NCBI GenBank assembly: GCA_018110825.1
Contig: JAGBCL010000095.1
Location: 310,001-374,000, forward strand
Length of the DNA: 64,000 bases
Reading direction: 5' to 3'
From: Oscillospiraceae bacterium
GTDB taxonomy: Bacteria > Bacillota > Clostridia > Oscillospirales > Ruminococcaceae
Numbering within the stretch: the first letter of the stretch is position 1; every line of letters starts with the position of its first letter. The notes beneath the pieces are model-generated. The model saw nothing but the letters and a program-made list of their open reading frames with translations. It was not told where the DNA came from and searched no databases. Positions 25,582-34,271 of this stretch are shown piece after piece. The translations under genes and the position numbers were made by a program.

Positions 25582-27594
25582 ATGATTTATCAGTTTATTA
25601 AAGAACTTGACAACGATGAAAACAGCGTTGTTGAACTTGTTGAAGATGCGGATGGAAAACGTTTTGTGCGTCGTATTATGAAGGGTAAGATTGATATTTA
25701 TCTTGCCTTGCAGAAGTTGTCACATCCATTTCTTCCGAAAATTGAAATTGCAGAATTTGACGGTGAAAATACAGTTATAATTGAAGAATATATTGAAAAT
25801 ATCGGTGACTTAAAATGCCTTGAAAGTGAACATGAAATTGTCAAAGCTTTCTGTGAACTTTGTGAGGTGCTTGATTTTATACATAAGCACGATATAATAC
25901 ACCGTGATATCAAGCCGTCTAATGTCCTTGTTGCAAATGACGGGCATATCCGTCTTATCGACTTCGATGCCGCAAGACAGTATAAGAATGAGGCACCGAA
26001 CGATACCAGGTATCTCGGCACAAAGGGCTATGCACCACCTGAACAGTTCGGCTTTACACAGACTGACTACACAGCAGATATCTATGCACTCGGTGTAACA
26101 ATGAAAAACGTTATGGAGAGCCTTTCAAACAGCAGAAAATACAAGAAAATTATAAGAAAGTGTACAGAATTTGACCCGGATAATCGTTATAGAAGTGCAG
26201 CTGCCGTAAAGATAAGCCTTGTGCTTGCAAAAAAACGTTATTACCTTGAAGCTGTAATGGCAGTGCTTGTTTGTGTTGGTATTGTCATTGCGGGAAGTAT
26301 GCTTATCAATCGTCAGAATAACAGCACAGATATTTTGTCTGCGTCAGTAACAATTTCGGAAAGCTTTTCTGAAACAACTGCATTGAATACAGAAGCAACA
26401 ACTACTGTTCCAGAAACAACAGTGACATCTGTTACAACGCCTGAAACTGTTTCGGAAACAATTACAACGGAAGAAACTTATGAAACAAAATCTGCTTCGA
26501 CAACATCTTTAACAACAACTGTCCCAAGCACAGAGACAGAAATTGTCTACGAAATTTCAGCTTCCATCGCCGAAGCAGAGGAAGCTTCTGACAAAAGCTT
26601 TGAGCTGATATCACCGAGTAACGAAAAGCTGATACCACAAATTGCAAAAAAAGAAGTTGAAGACGGCCTTTATACAGATTACTTTGTTGATGAGTATAGC
26701 TTTGTAACTGACAAAGAAATCCTCGGAAGATGGATAGCTGTTGCGATAATTGATACATTTGACCCAAAGCTGATAAAGGAATATTATCTGAATGGAAATG
26801 ATGAACACGTCAGAAGTCCTCAGATAGGTCATATTCAGGAAATTGAATTTGTTGATAACGGAAAATGTTTTTCCTACTACAATACCTATGCAAGTATATC
26901 AGAATGGACATACGGTGCTATAGTAAATGATTATTTTATCGATGCAAAAAGCATTTCAAATTATTATATTTTCAGAATAAAAGGTATCGACTATCTTTTT
27001 GTTGAGGGAAAGCTGAATGATGGTGATTTGAAGGATGACGGAACAGCTGATAACTGTGTTGTGTTTCAAAGATTTATTAAAAATGAAGATAAGACAGATA
27101 ATGTCAGCACAGAAACATCTGCCAAAGGTGATGAAGTTGTACGTGAGATTATTTCACCAACAGATGAAGGGAAAATCGCAGAGTTTGAAAAAAGACTTGC
27201 CGATGACGGAAAATATTATGACTTTTATGCAGACGAATATAATTTTGTAAGCGACCCGAATGTAATCGGAGCGTGGACAGCGGTTGATTACACAAGTGAT
27301 TGTGAAAACTGGATTTATAACAAATATAAACCTACTGATGAACTTTGGATAACAAAAGCAGAATTCAACTCGGATGGAAGCTTTATATGTTATAATAAAA
27401 AGGATAACGGTGGTGCATCATGGAAATGGACATATGGACAAACAATAAATAACAGCGAAAAATACAATCTCATAGGAAACTATTATCTGTACCATATAGA
27501 TAACGAGGAATTTCTGTTTGTTGAATGGAAAAATGGAGATTATATGAAAAACAGCGAATTCAAATCAGGGTGGTATGTCTTTAAAAAAGTATAG
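25582..27594 (+). CDS. Transmembrane Ser/Thr protein kinase with two secreted modules (copy A)
   Basis: This 670-aa protein has a kinase domain at about residues 1-215, with catalytic loop IIHRDIKPSN, metal-binding DFD in place of DFG, and YAPPEQFG. The position of the beta-3 lysine reads FVRRIM, so Arg replaces Lys, and no glycine-rich loop is obvious. A membrane span follows at about 227-247, then a Thr-rich linker (about 250-330), then two copies of a roughly 140-aa extracellular module ending in YLFVE or FLFVEWKNGDY. It probably senses an external signal and phosphorylates internal partners. The paralogue at 55204 has the same layout. Confidence 0.88.
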   Translation: MIYQFIKELDNDENSVVELVEDADGKRFVRRIMKGKIDIYLALQKLSHPFLPKIEIAEFDGENTVIIEEYIENIGDLKCLESEHEIVKAFCELCEVLDFIHKHDIIHRDIKPSNVLVANDGHIRLIDFDAARQYKNEAPNDTRYLGTKGYAPPEQFGFTQTDYTADIYALGVTMKNVMESLSNSRKYKKIIRKCTEFDPDNRYRSAAAVKISLVLAKKRYYLEAVMAVLVCVGIVIAGSMLINRQNNSTDILSASVTISESFSETTALNTEATTTVPETTVTSVTTPETVSETITTEETYETKSASTTSLTTTVPSTETEIVYEISASIAEAEEASDKSFELISPSNEKLIPQIAKKEVEDGLYTDYFVDEYSFVTDKEILGRWIAVAIIDTFDPKLIKEYYLNGNDEHVRSPQIGHIQEIEFVDNGKCFSYYNTYASISEWTYGAIVNDYFIDAKSISNYYIFRIKGIDYLFVEGKLNDGDLKDDGTADNCVVFQRFIKNEDKTDNVSTETSAKGDEVVREIISPTDEGKIAEFEKRLADDGKYYDFYADEYNFVSDPNVIGAWTAVDYTSDCENWIYNKYKPTDELWITKAEFNSDGSFICYNKKDNGGASWKWTYGQTINNSEKYNLIGNYYLYHIDNEEFLFVEWKNGDYMKNSEFKSGWYVFKKV

Positions 27595-27677
27595 CTGCCA
27601 GCTAACCAAAAATCAAATAAAATCGTGTATACTGTTTTTATAATGATATGTACGATTTTATTTTGGTGGGTGGTATT

Positions 27678-27851
27678 ATGAAAAATGAAATGCAGATAAA
27701 TAAGTTTTTTGACAATCTGAGTTCAATTGCAGAGCAGCTTGAACGCATGGTAGAAAATGGACAACCGCTTTCTGAGGGTACAGCAGAAAAAGTTGCAGAA
27801 TTCAATAGTGTTATACAGCAATTGGAAGAAAAATCTTTAGTAATCAGGTGA
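27678..27851 (+). CDS. 57-aa conserved small protein following the kinase (copy A)
   Basis: It starts at ATG 27678 after GGTGGGTGG; codons upstream in frame lack a ribosome site. It reads as a helical peptide (INKFFDNLSSIAEQLERMVE, then AEKVAEFNSVIQQLEEKS). A 61-aa homologue follows the second kinase at 56967, with the same upstream palindromic spacer, so conservation across the two copies supports it as a gene. Function unknown; possibly a kinase substrate or partner. Confidence 0.75.
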   Translation: MKNEMQINKFFDNLSSIAEQLERMVENGQPLSEGTAEKVAEFNSVIQQLEEKSLVIR

Positions 27852-27857
27852 TGTAAA

Positions 27858-28847
27858 ATGAAAAAATGTAAGAATTGTGGATTTGGTCAAAATCAGAATA
27901 ATCAGAACTTCTGTATTAAATGCGGTAATCCGCTTAATACAGATACAGAAAAGCTGACAGACGAAAATGTTGAGGAAGCAGTTGATAATACTCCATCTGA
28001 ATCAAAAAAAGAAAACGACAAACGAAAAAATACAGTGTTGATTGCTTTGGGAATTGTAGGTATAATCGTTATTTCCGTTGCTGTTTCTGTTACTGTTTCT
28101 TATGTGATGATGAAAGATATTATAAGCTGTGAATGTTCGGAAAACAAAATCAGTACATCAGATGAATTCCTGAATCTTGATAATAATGATGCAGCAGATG
28201 ATAAGAAATCTGCTGATGAGGAATCGCCGAAAACTGTTCAGAAAAGTAAGTTAGTAGATATTGTAGGAAATGACATTGACTACATACCTGATATTGAAGT
28301 TGAAGCAAGTCTGGCTGATATATCAAGGGCGCAATATGTGGAATTGATAGAAGACGTCAAGTATTGTGATGAAATGTATTCATTTGTTACTGGCGGTTAT
28401 TGTTCAGATAAATTTTATTATGAATATTCCGTGCTTGAAACAATCTATGAAAATGAATCTATGTATTGTGAAGTTAATTCGGAACTTGCAACAAATCTTG
28501 ATGAAATGTATTTGGCGGCTAGAAAATGTTTTACTGAAAATTATATTTCCGATGATGCACTGTATGAAATTATGTTTGAATCGGAATATGGATATCCAAC
28601 ATTTAAAATGATTAATAATTATCTTGGTGTATATACATGGACTACGCATTGGTCAAGACAGGATGACCTTGATTTTGAAAATGCTGGTGTAGTTTCATAT
28701 TCAGAAACAAATGCTGAGGTATGGGTTGCGGAAGAGGACCGTATTGGCGGCGGAGGATATATGTTTACCAATATTTATTATATGTCCAGAGATTCCGAAT
28801 CAGACAATTGGAAAATAGATAAGTTTGAAACGACAAATCACTATTGA
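27858..28847 (+). CDS. Zinc-ribbon membrane protein
   Basis: This 329-aa protein starts 6 nt after the small gene. An N-terminal zinc ribbon (CKNCGFGQNQNNQNFCIKCG) is followed by an acidic linker and a membrane span (about 59-83). The extracellular C-terminal region of about 220 residues has many Tyr, Glu and Asp residues and no domain I know. The zinc ribbon is almost the same as in the proteins at 34272 and 36269. The family therefore combines one cytoplasmic ribbon with different secreted domains. Confidence 0.75.
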   Translation: MKKCKNCGFGQNQNNQNFCIKCGNPLNTDTEKLTDENVEEAVDNTPSESKKENDKRKNTVLIALGIVGIIVISVAVSVTVSYVMMKDIISCECSENKISTSDEFLNLDNNDAADDKKSADEESPKTVQKSKLVDIVGNDIDYIPDIEVEASLADISRAQYVELIEDVKYCDEMYSFVTGGYCSDKFYYEYSVLETIYENESMYCEVNSELATNLDEMYLAARKCFTENYISDDALYEIMFESEYGYPTFKMINNYLGVYTWTTHWSRQDDLDFENAGVVSYSETNAEVWVAEEDRIGGGGYMFTNIYYMSRDSESDNWKIDKFETTNHY

Positions 28848-28876
28848 TTAAGCGATTGGTTTATATTTGCACAAAA

Positions 28877-28902
28877 ATCCCCTATCTGTTAAGATAGGGG
28901 AT
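28877..28902. terminator. Bidirectional terminator between convergent operons
   Basis: ATCCCCTATCT (28877-28887) and AGATAGGGGAT (28892-28902) form a perfect 11-bp stem with loop GTTA. It sits between the convergent zinc-ribbon gene and the minus-strand operon. Confidence 0.85.
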
Positions 28903-28905
28903 AAT

Positions 28906-29385
28906 TTAAAACTTAATAACAGAAACCTCTCCATTTTTATCAATGGCTCTAAGACATTGCGTGTATACTTCGATAAATACGTAATGCTCGTCCATAGCTA
29001 TGTATCTTGCGTTTTCCATTTCAGCAGGAAGCTTTTGTCCTTTTTTGTAATGGCATATAATTTCACCTATAAAATCTATAGTGTGGACTTCATAATCACG
29101 GCCAAGATAGCACTTCGCAACAAATCCCAAAAAATCTCCCGGAATTTCGATTAACGGGAATTCCTTGCGTACTATATCAAGAATCGCTTCAACGGCTTTT
29201 TCGTTGTGGAGCTCACCGCTGTCAAGCATATCAAGTATTTTCATATATTCCTTCGAGCGGGTCATTCTTAAAAAGCGTTCCCTGTCTTCAGGCGATTTCA
29301 GAACAGTACGATTTTCTATATGCCTGTTTACCGCAGAAAGTCGATTTTCAGCCTGGTCATTATGCTGATTCTGCATATTCAACAT
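28906..29385 (-). CDS. Small unidentified protein, last gene of the Ycf46-like operon
   Basis: This 159-aa soluble protein starts at ATG 29385, 12 nt after the AAA gene's stop. It has a basic N-terminal half with helices (SPEDRERFLRMTRSKEYMKI) and a C-terminal half with a mixed alpha/beta pattern (YEVHTIDFIGEIICHYKKGQ). No family is recognised. It is probably a dedicated partner of the ATPase upstream. Confidence 0.65.
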   Translation of the reverse strand: MLNMQNQHNDQAENRLSAVNRHIENRTVLKSPEDRERFLRMTRSKEYMKILDMLDSGELHNEKAVEAILDIVRKEFPLIEIPGDFLGFVAKCYLGRDYEVHTIDFIGEIICHYKKGQKLPAEMENARYIAMDEHYVFIEVYTQCLRAIDKNGEVSVIKF

Positions 29386-29397
29386 TACTCTGCTAAT

Positions 29398-30963
29398 TTA
29401 AATCAACACCTTTCTGGTTTTCTTTTCATTATCGGCATTGAGTTTCTGACTTCCGATAGGACGTCCCGAAGCAGGAATTGCACGTTCACGTCCCCAGTCA
29501 CGGATTGCTTCAATGCGCTCAGGGCTGGTTTTGGAAAGCGGAACTACATTTTCAAAAGCTTCAATTATGTTTGCCTCACTGTATTCATAGCTGTCATTTG
29601 CAAGCTTTCTGTAAGCAATATCACGGATTGTTGACTCAAGGTCTGCACCTGTAAAGCCTTCAGTGATTTCAACTATCTTTTCAGCAGCAGCACCGGAAAA
29701 ATTCAAACGCAGATATTTTTTCATATACAGCGAAATAATTTCGCGGCGTTCATCCGCTGTCGGCAGGTCAACAAAGAAAAGTTCGTCAAATCTGCCTCGT
29801 CTGAGTAATTCAGAAGGAAGCTGTGAAACATCATTTGCTGTAGCAACAACAAATACCTGCTTTTTACATTCCTGAAGCCAAAAGAGAAACTGACCAACCA
29901 TTCTTGTAGAAACGCCGCTGTCACCCGATGAGCCTGAAAGTCCCTTTTCAATTTCATCAATCCACAGGATACACGGCGAAACATTTTCGGCAGTAGTGAG
30001 AGCATCCTTCAGCTGTTGTTCCGATTGTCCTACATAGCTTCCCTGAACTGTTGCAAAGTCAAGTCTGTAAAGCGGAAGCTTCCAGTTTGCTGAAATCGCC
30101 TTTGCCGACAGTGATTTACCGCATCCGGGAACACCAACGAGAAGTATTCCGCGGGGGGACTGCAGACCTCTTTTCTTCATCTCATCACGCTTTTCAGGTG
30201 AAAGAAGAACTTTCTTTTCATTAAGCCATTTCTGAAGTCCGTCAAGTCCGCCGACAGTTGCAGCATTTGTATCAACATTGATTTTTTCAAGTCCCGAAAT
30301 ATTGGAAAACAATCTGTCCTTTGTTTGTTTAATCTCTTCAAGGTCGGATTTTGCTATGGATTTTTTAGCAATAAGTGAAGCAATAACATTTTCCGCTTCA
30401 ATTTGTGTAACACCATTAAGGTAAGAAGCTGCCTCACGCAGGTCATTATTGTCCCATTCAATGCTTATGCTGCTTCTGTAGTCGTTGATGTAATCTTTGA
30501 TAATCTGATACATTTCAGCTTCGTTAGGGTAATCGAGTCTGATTATCATTCCGAGTCTCTGAAGCTGATTCCATACAGAATTATTTGTAAGAGAAATAAT
30601 CATTCCTCCGGATTCATTTGCAAGCATAGCAAGGTCGTAAATCTGTCTTGCATCAGGGTTGTCATTGCTGATATCAGGTGTTTCAGTAAGAATAAGAGTC
30701 ATATACTGACGCTGTTTCATCTGTTCGCCGAAGAAGTCAAGTGCACCGTAAACAGTTCTTTCATCTGTGACAACATTGCCTGTTGCAATATCATATATGC
30801 CTTTTGACATAGAATGAACATAAAAAGTAAGATTAAGCTCAGATGCAACGCTTTTCAGCAAATCAAGTGCACGGCTTCTTTCTATTGTTTCAAAGGAAAT
30901 AAATGGTATTCTTGCAATCGAGTACCGTTTGAGCTGTTCCTTTACAGTATTGAATTCGCTCAA
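29398..30963 (-). CDS. Ycf46-like double AAA ATPase
   Basis: This 521-aa protein most likely starts with TTG at 30963, 7 nt after AAAGGTGG; a TTG at 30981 precedes that site. The N-terminal half looks like a degenerate AAA/RecA-like domain, with IARIPFISFETIERSRALDL and no Walker A. The C-terminal half is an intact AAA: Walker A GVPGCGKSLSAK, Walker B ILWIDEIEKG, sensor VVATAND, arginine finger region LLRRGRFDE, and lid GFTGADLES. This layout is that of the Ycf46 family. It lies in a five-gene minus-strand operon with zinc-ribbon and coiled-coil proteins. Confidence 0.87.
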   Translation of the reverse strand: MSEFNTVKEQLKRYSIARIPFISFETIERSRALDLLKSVASELNLTFYVHSMSKGIYDIATGNVVTDERTVYGALDFFGEQMKQRQYMTLILTETPDISNDNPDARQIYDLAMLANESGGMIISLTNNSVWNQLQRLGMIIRLDYPNEAEMYQIIKDYINDYRSSISIEWDNNDLREAASYLNGVTQIEAENVIASLIAKKSIAKSDLEEIKQTKDRLFSNISGLEKINVDTNAATVGGLDGLQKWLNEKKVLLSPEKRDEMKKRGLQSPRGILLVGVPGCGKSLSAKAISANWKLPLYRLDFATVQGSYVGQSEQQLKDALTTAENVSPCILWIDEIEKGLSGSSGDSGVSTRMVGQFLFWLQECKKQVFVVATANDVSQLPSELLRRGRFDELFFVDLPTADERREIISLYMKKYLRLNFSGAAAEKIVEITEGFTGADLESTIRDIAYRKLANDSYEYSEANIIEAFENVVPLSKTSPERIEAIRDWGRERAIPASGRPIGSQKLNADNEKKTRKVLI

Positions 30964-30981
30964 AATAAGACCACCTTTCAA

Positions 30982-31431
30982 TCAATTGAACTTTGAGATT
31001 TCAGCATTTCGTATAAGAATTCCGAGTTTACCGCTTCTGTCTGATTTAGCGGAATCCATCAATGAGGACTCCAATTTTTTAGCAGAATCAGTAACAATCT
31101 TTGCACATTTTTCCTTTGCCGCATTTGGCACGCAAGGAATTTTCGAAAGTTTGTATACGAACACCAATTCTTTTTTCAATGAGGAAATAGCTTGAATAAT
31201 TCGTCCTTTAGAGCCGGCCGAAGCAGAAAAATCACGCTTGAATCTCTGATTGGCAAGATTAAGCCGTTCATTAATGGCAGAGGTGAATTCTTCCATCCAC
31301 AATTCTGCGGTTATCGGCTGCATATCATATGTTCCGTTCTGTGCAGCTTCAAGAGTTTCTGCATCATTAAGCCGTTTTTTTATCATATCAAACAAATCGG
31401 ACCATTCAGCAAAAGTTACAGGTGTATTCAT
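30982..31431 (-). CDS. Small helical protein of the Ycf46-like operon
   Basis: This 149-aa protein starts at ATG 31431 after AGAAAGGATTG. The longer open frame up to 31641 runs inside the upstream zinc-ribbon gene and is not used. The product is Lys-rich and almost wholly helical (FAEWSDLFDMIKKRLNDAET near the N terminus; SLKKELVFVYKLSKIPC later). No family assigned. Confidence 0.65.
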   Translation of the reverse strand: MNTPVTFAEWSDLFDMIKKRLNDAETLEAAQNGTYDMQPITAELWMEEFTSAINERLNLANQRFKRDFSASAGSKGRIIQAISSLKKELVFVYKLSKIPCVPNAAKEKCAKIVTDSAKKLESSLMDSAKSDRSGKLGILIRNAEISKFN

Positions 31432-31450
31432 CCAATCAATCCTTTCTGCT

Positions 31451-32317
31451 TTAATGGCTGATTGCAGAGAGTCTCTTGACCGGAATAGACGGAGGAACAA
31501 TATCCCATTCAGGAAGACCTTCCGCAAAATTGCTTGTAAAGTCAAGAACTTCCTCTTCATCCTCATAGAAAGAGTCAAACCATGCAACAGGGCGTTTGCG
31601 TTTTTCCTGAACCTCTTCTTCGGATTCCGTATTTTTTTCATCGGTTATTTCTTCAAAAGCATTTGTGCCTGCTGTTGAAGGAATATCTGTTTCAGCTTCA
31701 AAATCATTTTCTTTTTTCAATGAAACCACAGCAGGTGGCTCGTTGCTGTCTGGAATATATTCTTCCTCAGCAACGAATTCATCTTCGTCATCAAACTCTG
31801 TATCGTTGCACTCTTCGTCGAAATATTCTTCATTATCGTACTCTTCATCGTCAAATAACTCATCGTCTGTATACTCTTCAAAAGGTAAGGTTGAATCATA
31901 TTCCTCATCAGAAGTGTTTTCTTCACCGATAATAAGTTTCTTTCCGCATTTTTCACATTTTACAGAATTATCAATAACTTCATCGGGTTTGTAGCTTACA
32001 TCATTGCCGCAGTTGAAGCAGGAAATCGTGTTGGTGCAATCATTGACTTCCAGTTCATTGCCGCACTCGGGACAGAATACCTTTCCGTCAGAAAAATACT
32101 TTGTAAATACATTGACGGAATGGTTGCAGCTGCTGCACACAATTTCTATTCTGTCATCCAGTTCAATTGTAGAACCACATTCAGGGCAGAATATGTTGCC
32201 ACCGTTAAAATCATCAAGCTCATATGAAATAACACTGCTGCATTCAGGACATATAATTTCAATGCTGTTTTCAGTAATATCTTCAAATGCTTGTGTGTTG
32301 TTGTCATTGCTATTCAT
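31451..32317 (-). CDS. Acidic protein with tandem zinc ribbons
   Basis: This 288-aa protein starts at ATG 32317 after AAAGGGG. The first 130 residues carry three or four repeated zinc-ribbon units of about 35-40 aa (CPECSSVISYELDDFNGGNI, then FCPECGSTIEL, CSSCNHSV, FCPECGNELEV and CFNCGNDV ending in CEKCGKK). The middle (about 135-225) is extremely acidic, with Glu/Asp runs. The end holds a short hydrophobic-aromatic motif. Such proteins can act as adaptors that present substrates or bind nucleic acid. Here it would be a partner of the Ycf46-like ATPase. Confidence 0.75.
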   Translation of the reverse strand: MNSNDNNTQAFEDITENSIEIICPECSSVISYELDDFNGGNIFCPECGSTIELDDRIEIVCSSCNHSVNVFTKYFSDGKVFCPECGNELEVNDCTNTISCFNCGNDVSYKPDEVIDNSVKCEKCGKKLIIGEENTSDEEYDSTLPFEEYTDDELFDDEEYDNEEYFDEECNDTEFDDEDEFVAEEEYIPDSNEPPAVVSLKKENDFEAETDIPSTAGTNAFEEITDEKNTESEEEVQEKRKRPVAWFDSFYEDEEEVLDFTSNFAEGLPEWDIVPPSIPVKRLSAISH

Positions 32318-32330
32318 AAGTGTAACCCCT

Positions 32331-34106
32331 TTATATTTTTACTCTCTTGCTGTCACCATCATAACGTCTTATGTACAACTCAGGCGACAACTCCTCAATG
32401 ATTCTTTCAGTATCCTTTTCATGAGAATTTTTTTCATTGAGAAATTTAGATAGCTTAACCATTTCAGCACATATCCTTCTGGTGTCAGCCGTCTTTTCTT
32501 TCAGCATATTTTCATAATTTTTCAGTATACGATTACGCTGTGCCGTGTAATCAGGTTCAAGTTTACGGTATGTGTATACGCCGCCGATAACTGTCAACAA
32601 GCCTGCAATCAATCCGATAAGTCCCAGTGCAGGGGAAGCAAACAGCAAGAAGAAAGAAAGCACACCAACCACACCGCCGATAATCATTGTTCTTTTAACA
32701 ATTTCGTACTTATTTGAAAGTGCATTTGCAAGTCTTTCAAGTTCGCTGTTCATACGCTGGTTTATGTGCTCACCGAGAGCATCTACAATATCAGATTCGT
32801 TTCTGCCATCCAATGATTCGAAGTTGAATTCCGCAATTTCAAATTTAAGCGGTACACTTAAAGTCATTCTTGCCTTTGCTTTCAGGTCGTTGTATGCGGA
32901 ACATATCCATTCCTTGCAGAAAGCCAGCGAGAATTTGCGGGTAGAATCGCTTAAAAATTCATTCTGAACACCCGTTGCCGCATCGGAAAGAATTTCCGTA
33001 AAATCTTTTTCTGCTTCAAAGTTATTCTGTTCAATTTTTGCGTCATTTTTGGCTTTGTCCATATCACCCATATGCTGGATTATGAATTCATTAAGGCGTT
33101 CTTCATAACGAAGCTGACGTTCATCTTCATCAAATTCAGTAACCATTACAAAAAGCACATCATCAAGCTTTTCTTTGATATTCTGAATGTCGATTTTTTT
33201 GCTCATAACAGTATCAATGTATTCATATAAGCTTTCGTGCAGACAAGCATATCTGAGCTTTTCGTCCAGTACAGATTTATTGGCGCAGAAACTTTCAAGT
33301 GATGGGAAATTTACATCAGGAGCAGTCAGGTTCTGATTAATGATTTTTCCCCAATTTTCAATTTGTTTTTCCTTGAAGTTTCCCTTTTCTGAAAGCTCAT
33401 CAACCCATTTATGCATTTGCTTGAAAAGCACACCTTCAGAATCTGAACCAAGCAGACCATTGGCAAATGCATCCATTACAAATATACATTTCATATCAAG
33501 CTTTTCGGGGTTCTGCATAGTAATATACCGCTGAGTCCACATGTGACAAGCATTTTTTCTTCCTGCACGGCGGCATACCAGTGCAAAGAAAAGACAGGCT
33601 TTTTCGTCATTGCGCTTTACAGCTTCTTTTACAGCACTTTCAGCAATTTGTTTATCATCGTTAATCCATGCTGCAAGAGCAACAAGACACGGTGCGAGCC
33701 AGTAATTTGGTGTGGTGAGCATGAATTCCTCAGAAACGAAATTGATGGTATCCCTTCTTACAATACCAACATCAGCAGCCTGAAGAATACCGATTGATGT
33801 GCGTCGGATTTTTTCATAGTTTCCGTAAAGGCGTTCAACTTCCTGACGAATTTTGACAATACGTGTTTCAGCAGTCTGAATATTATGCTGACGTGCAGCT
33901 TGTTCCACAAATTCGTCAACGATTTCTCTGAGTTCAGCAATCTCGTATTCAAGGTTATCTATTTTCTGATTAATTTTAGAAACGTTCTTGTTTGTAGAGT
34001 TAACCTCAGAAGCAAGAGCAACAATCGAAGCAGAGGCCTGATCAATTTTTTGGTTTACCCCTGAAATTTTATAATCAAAATGATTAGTGCTGAGAAATTC
34101 ACTCAT
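32331..34106 (-). CDS. Coiled-coil membrane protein, first gene of the Ycf46-like operon
   Basis: This 591-aa protein starts at ATG 34106 close after GGGGGC; 17 upstream codons in frame are excluded. An N-terminal coiled coil (about 15-110) contains the heptad-like INQKIDNLEYEIAELREIVD. It is followed by a helical-repeat-like region, a pair of membrane spans (about 480-520), and a charged C-terminal coil. It may scaffold the operon's ATPase at the membrane. No named domain is recognised. Confidence 0.75.
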   Translation of the reverse strand: MSEFLSTNHFDYKISGVNQKIDQASASIVALASEVNSTNKNVSKINQKIDNLEYEIAELREIVDEFVEQAARQHNIQTAETRIVKIRQEVERLYGNYEKIRRTSIGILQAADVGIVRRDTINFVSEEFMLTTPNYWLAPCLVALAAWINDDKQIAESAVKEAVKRNDEKACLFFALVCRRAGRKNACHMWTQRYITMQNPEKLDMKCIFVMDAFANGLLGSDSEGVLFKQMHKWVDELSEKGNFKEKQIENWGKIINQNLTAPDVNFPSLESFCANKSVLDEKLRYACLHESLYEYIDTVMSKKIDIQNIKEKLDDVLFVMVTEFDEDERQLRYEERLNEFIIQHMGDMDKAKNDAKIEQNNFEAEKDFTEILSDAATGVQNEFLSDSTRKFSLAFCKEWICSAYNDLKAKARMTLSVPLKFEIAEFNFESLDGRNESDIVDALGEHINQRMNSELERLANALSNKYEIVKRTMIIGGVVGVLSFFLLFASPALGLIGLIAGLLTVIGGVYTYRKLEPDYTAQRNRILKNYENMLKEKTADTRRICAEMVKLSKFLNEKNSHEKDTERIIEELSPELYIRRYDGDSKRVKI

Positions 34107-34205
34107 GAAAGTGCCCCCTATATAAATAGAATATAATAATTTATATAATAATACCACGTTTTGTGTGCTATGTCAACAATTTTTGGGGCAATTAATTTGG
34201 ATTTA

Positions 34206-34234
34206 TTGACATTTTATCCAATAAAGTGTACAAT
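34206..34234 (+). promoter_or_regulatory. Sigma-A promoter for the double zinc-ribbon gene
   Basis: TTGACA (34206-34211), 17 bp, TACAAT (34229-34234), 38 nt before the start at 34272. It lies in the divergent gap between the two operons. Confidence 0.78.
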
Positions 34235-34271
34235 AGGTATATATTTATTTAATAATCGAGGAGTAATTCTG

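Noticed and set aside
31250-32453. Plus-strand Ser-rich reading frames opposite the Ycf46-like operon
   Set aside because: They mirror the acidic and zinc-ribbon genes on the minus strand and lack ribosome sites.
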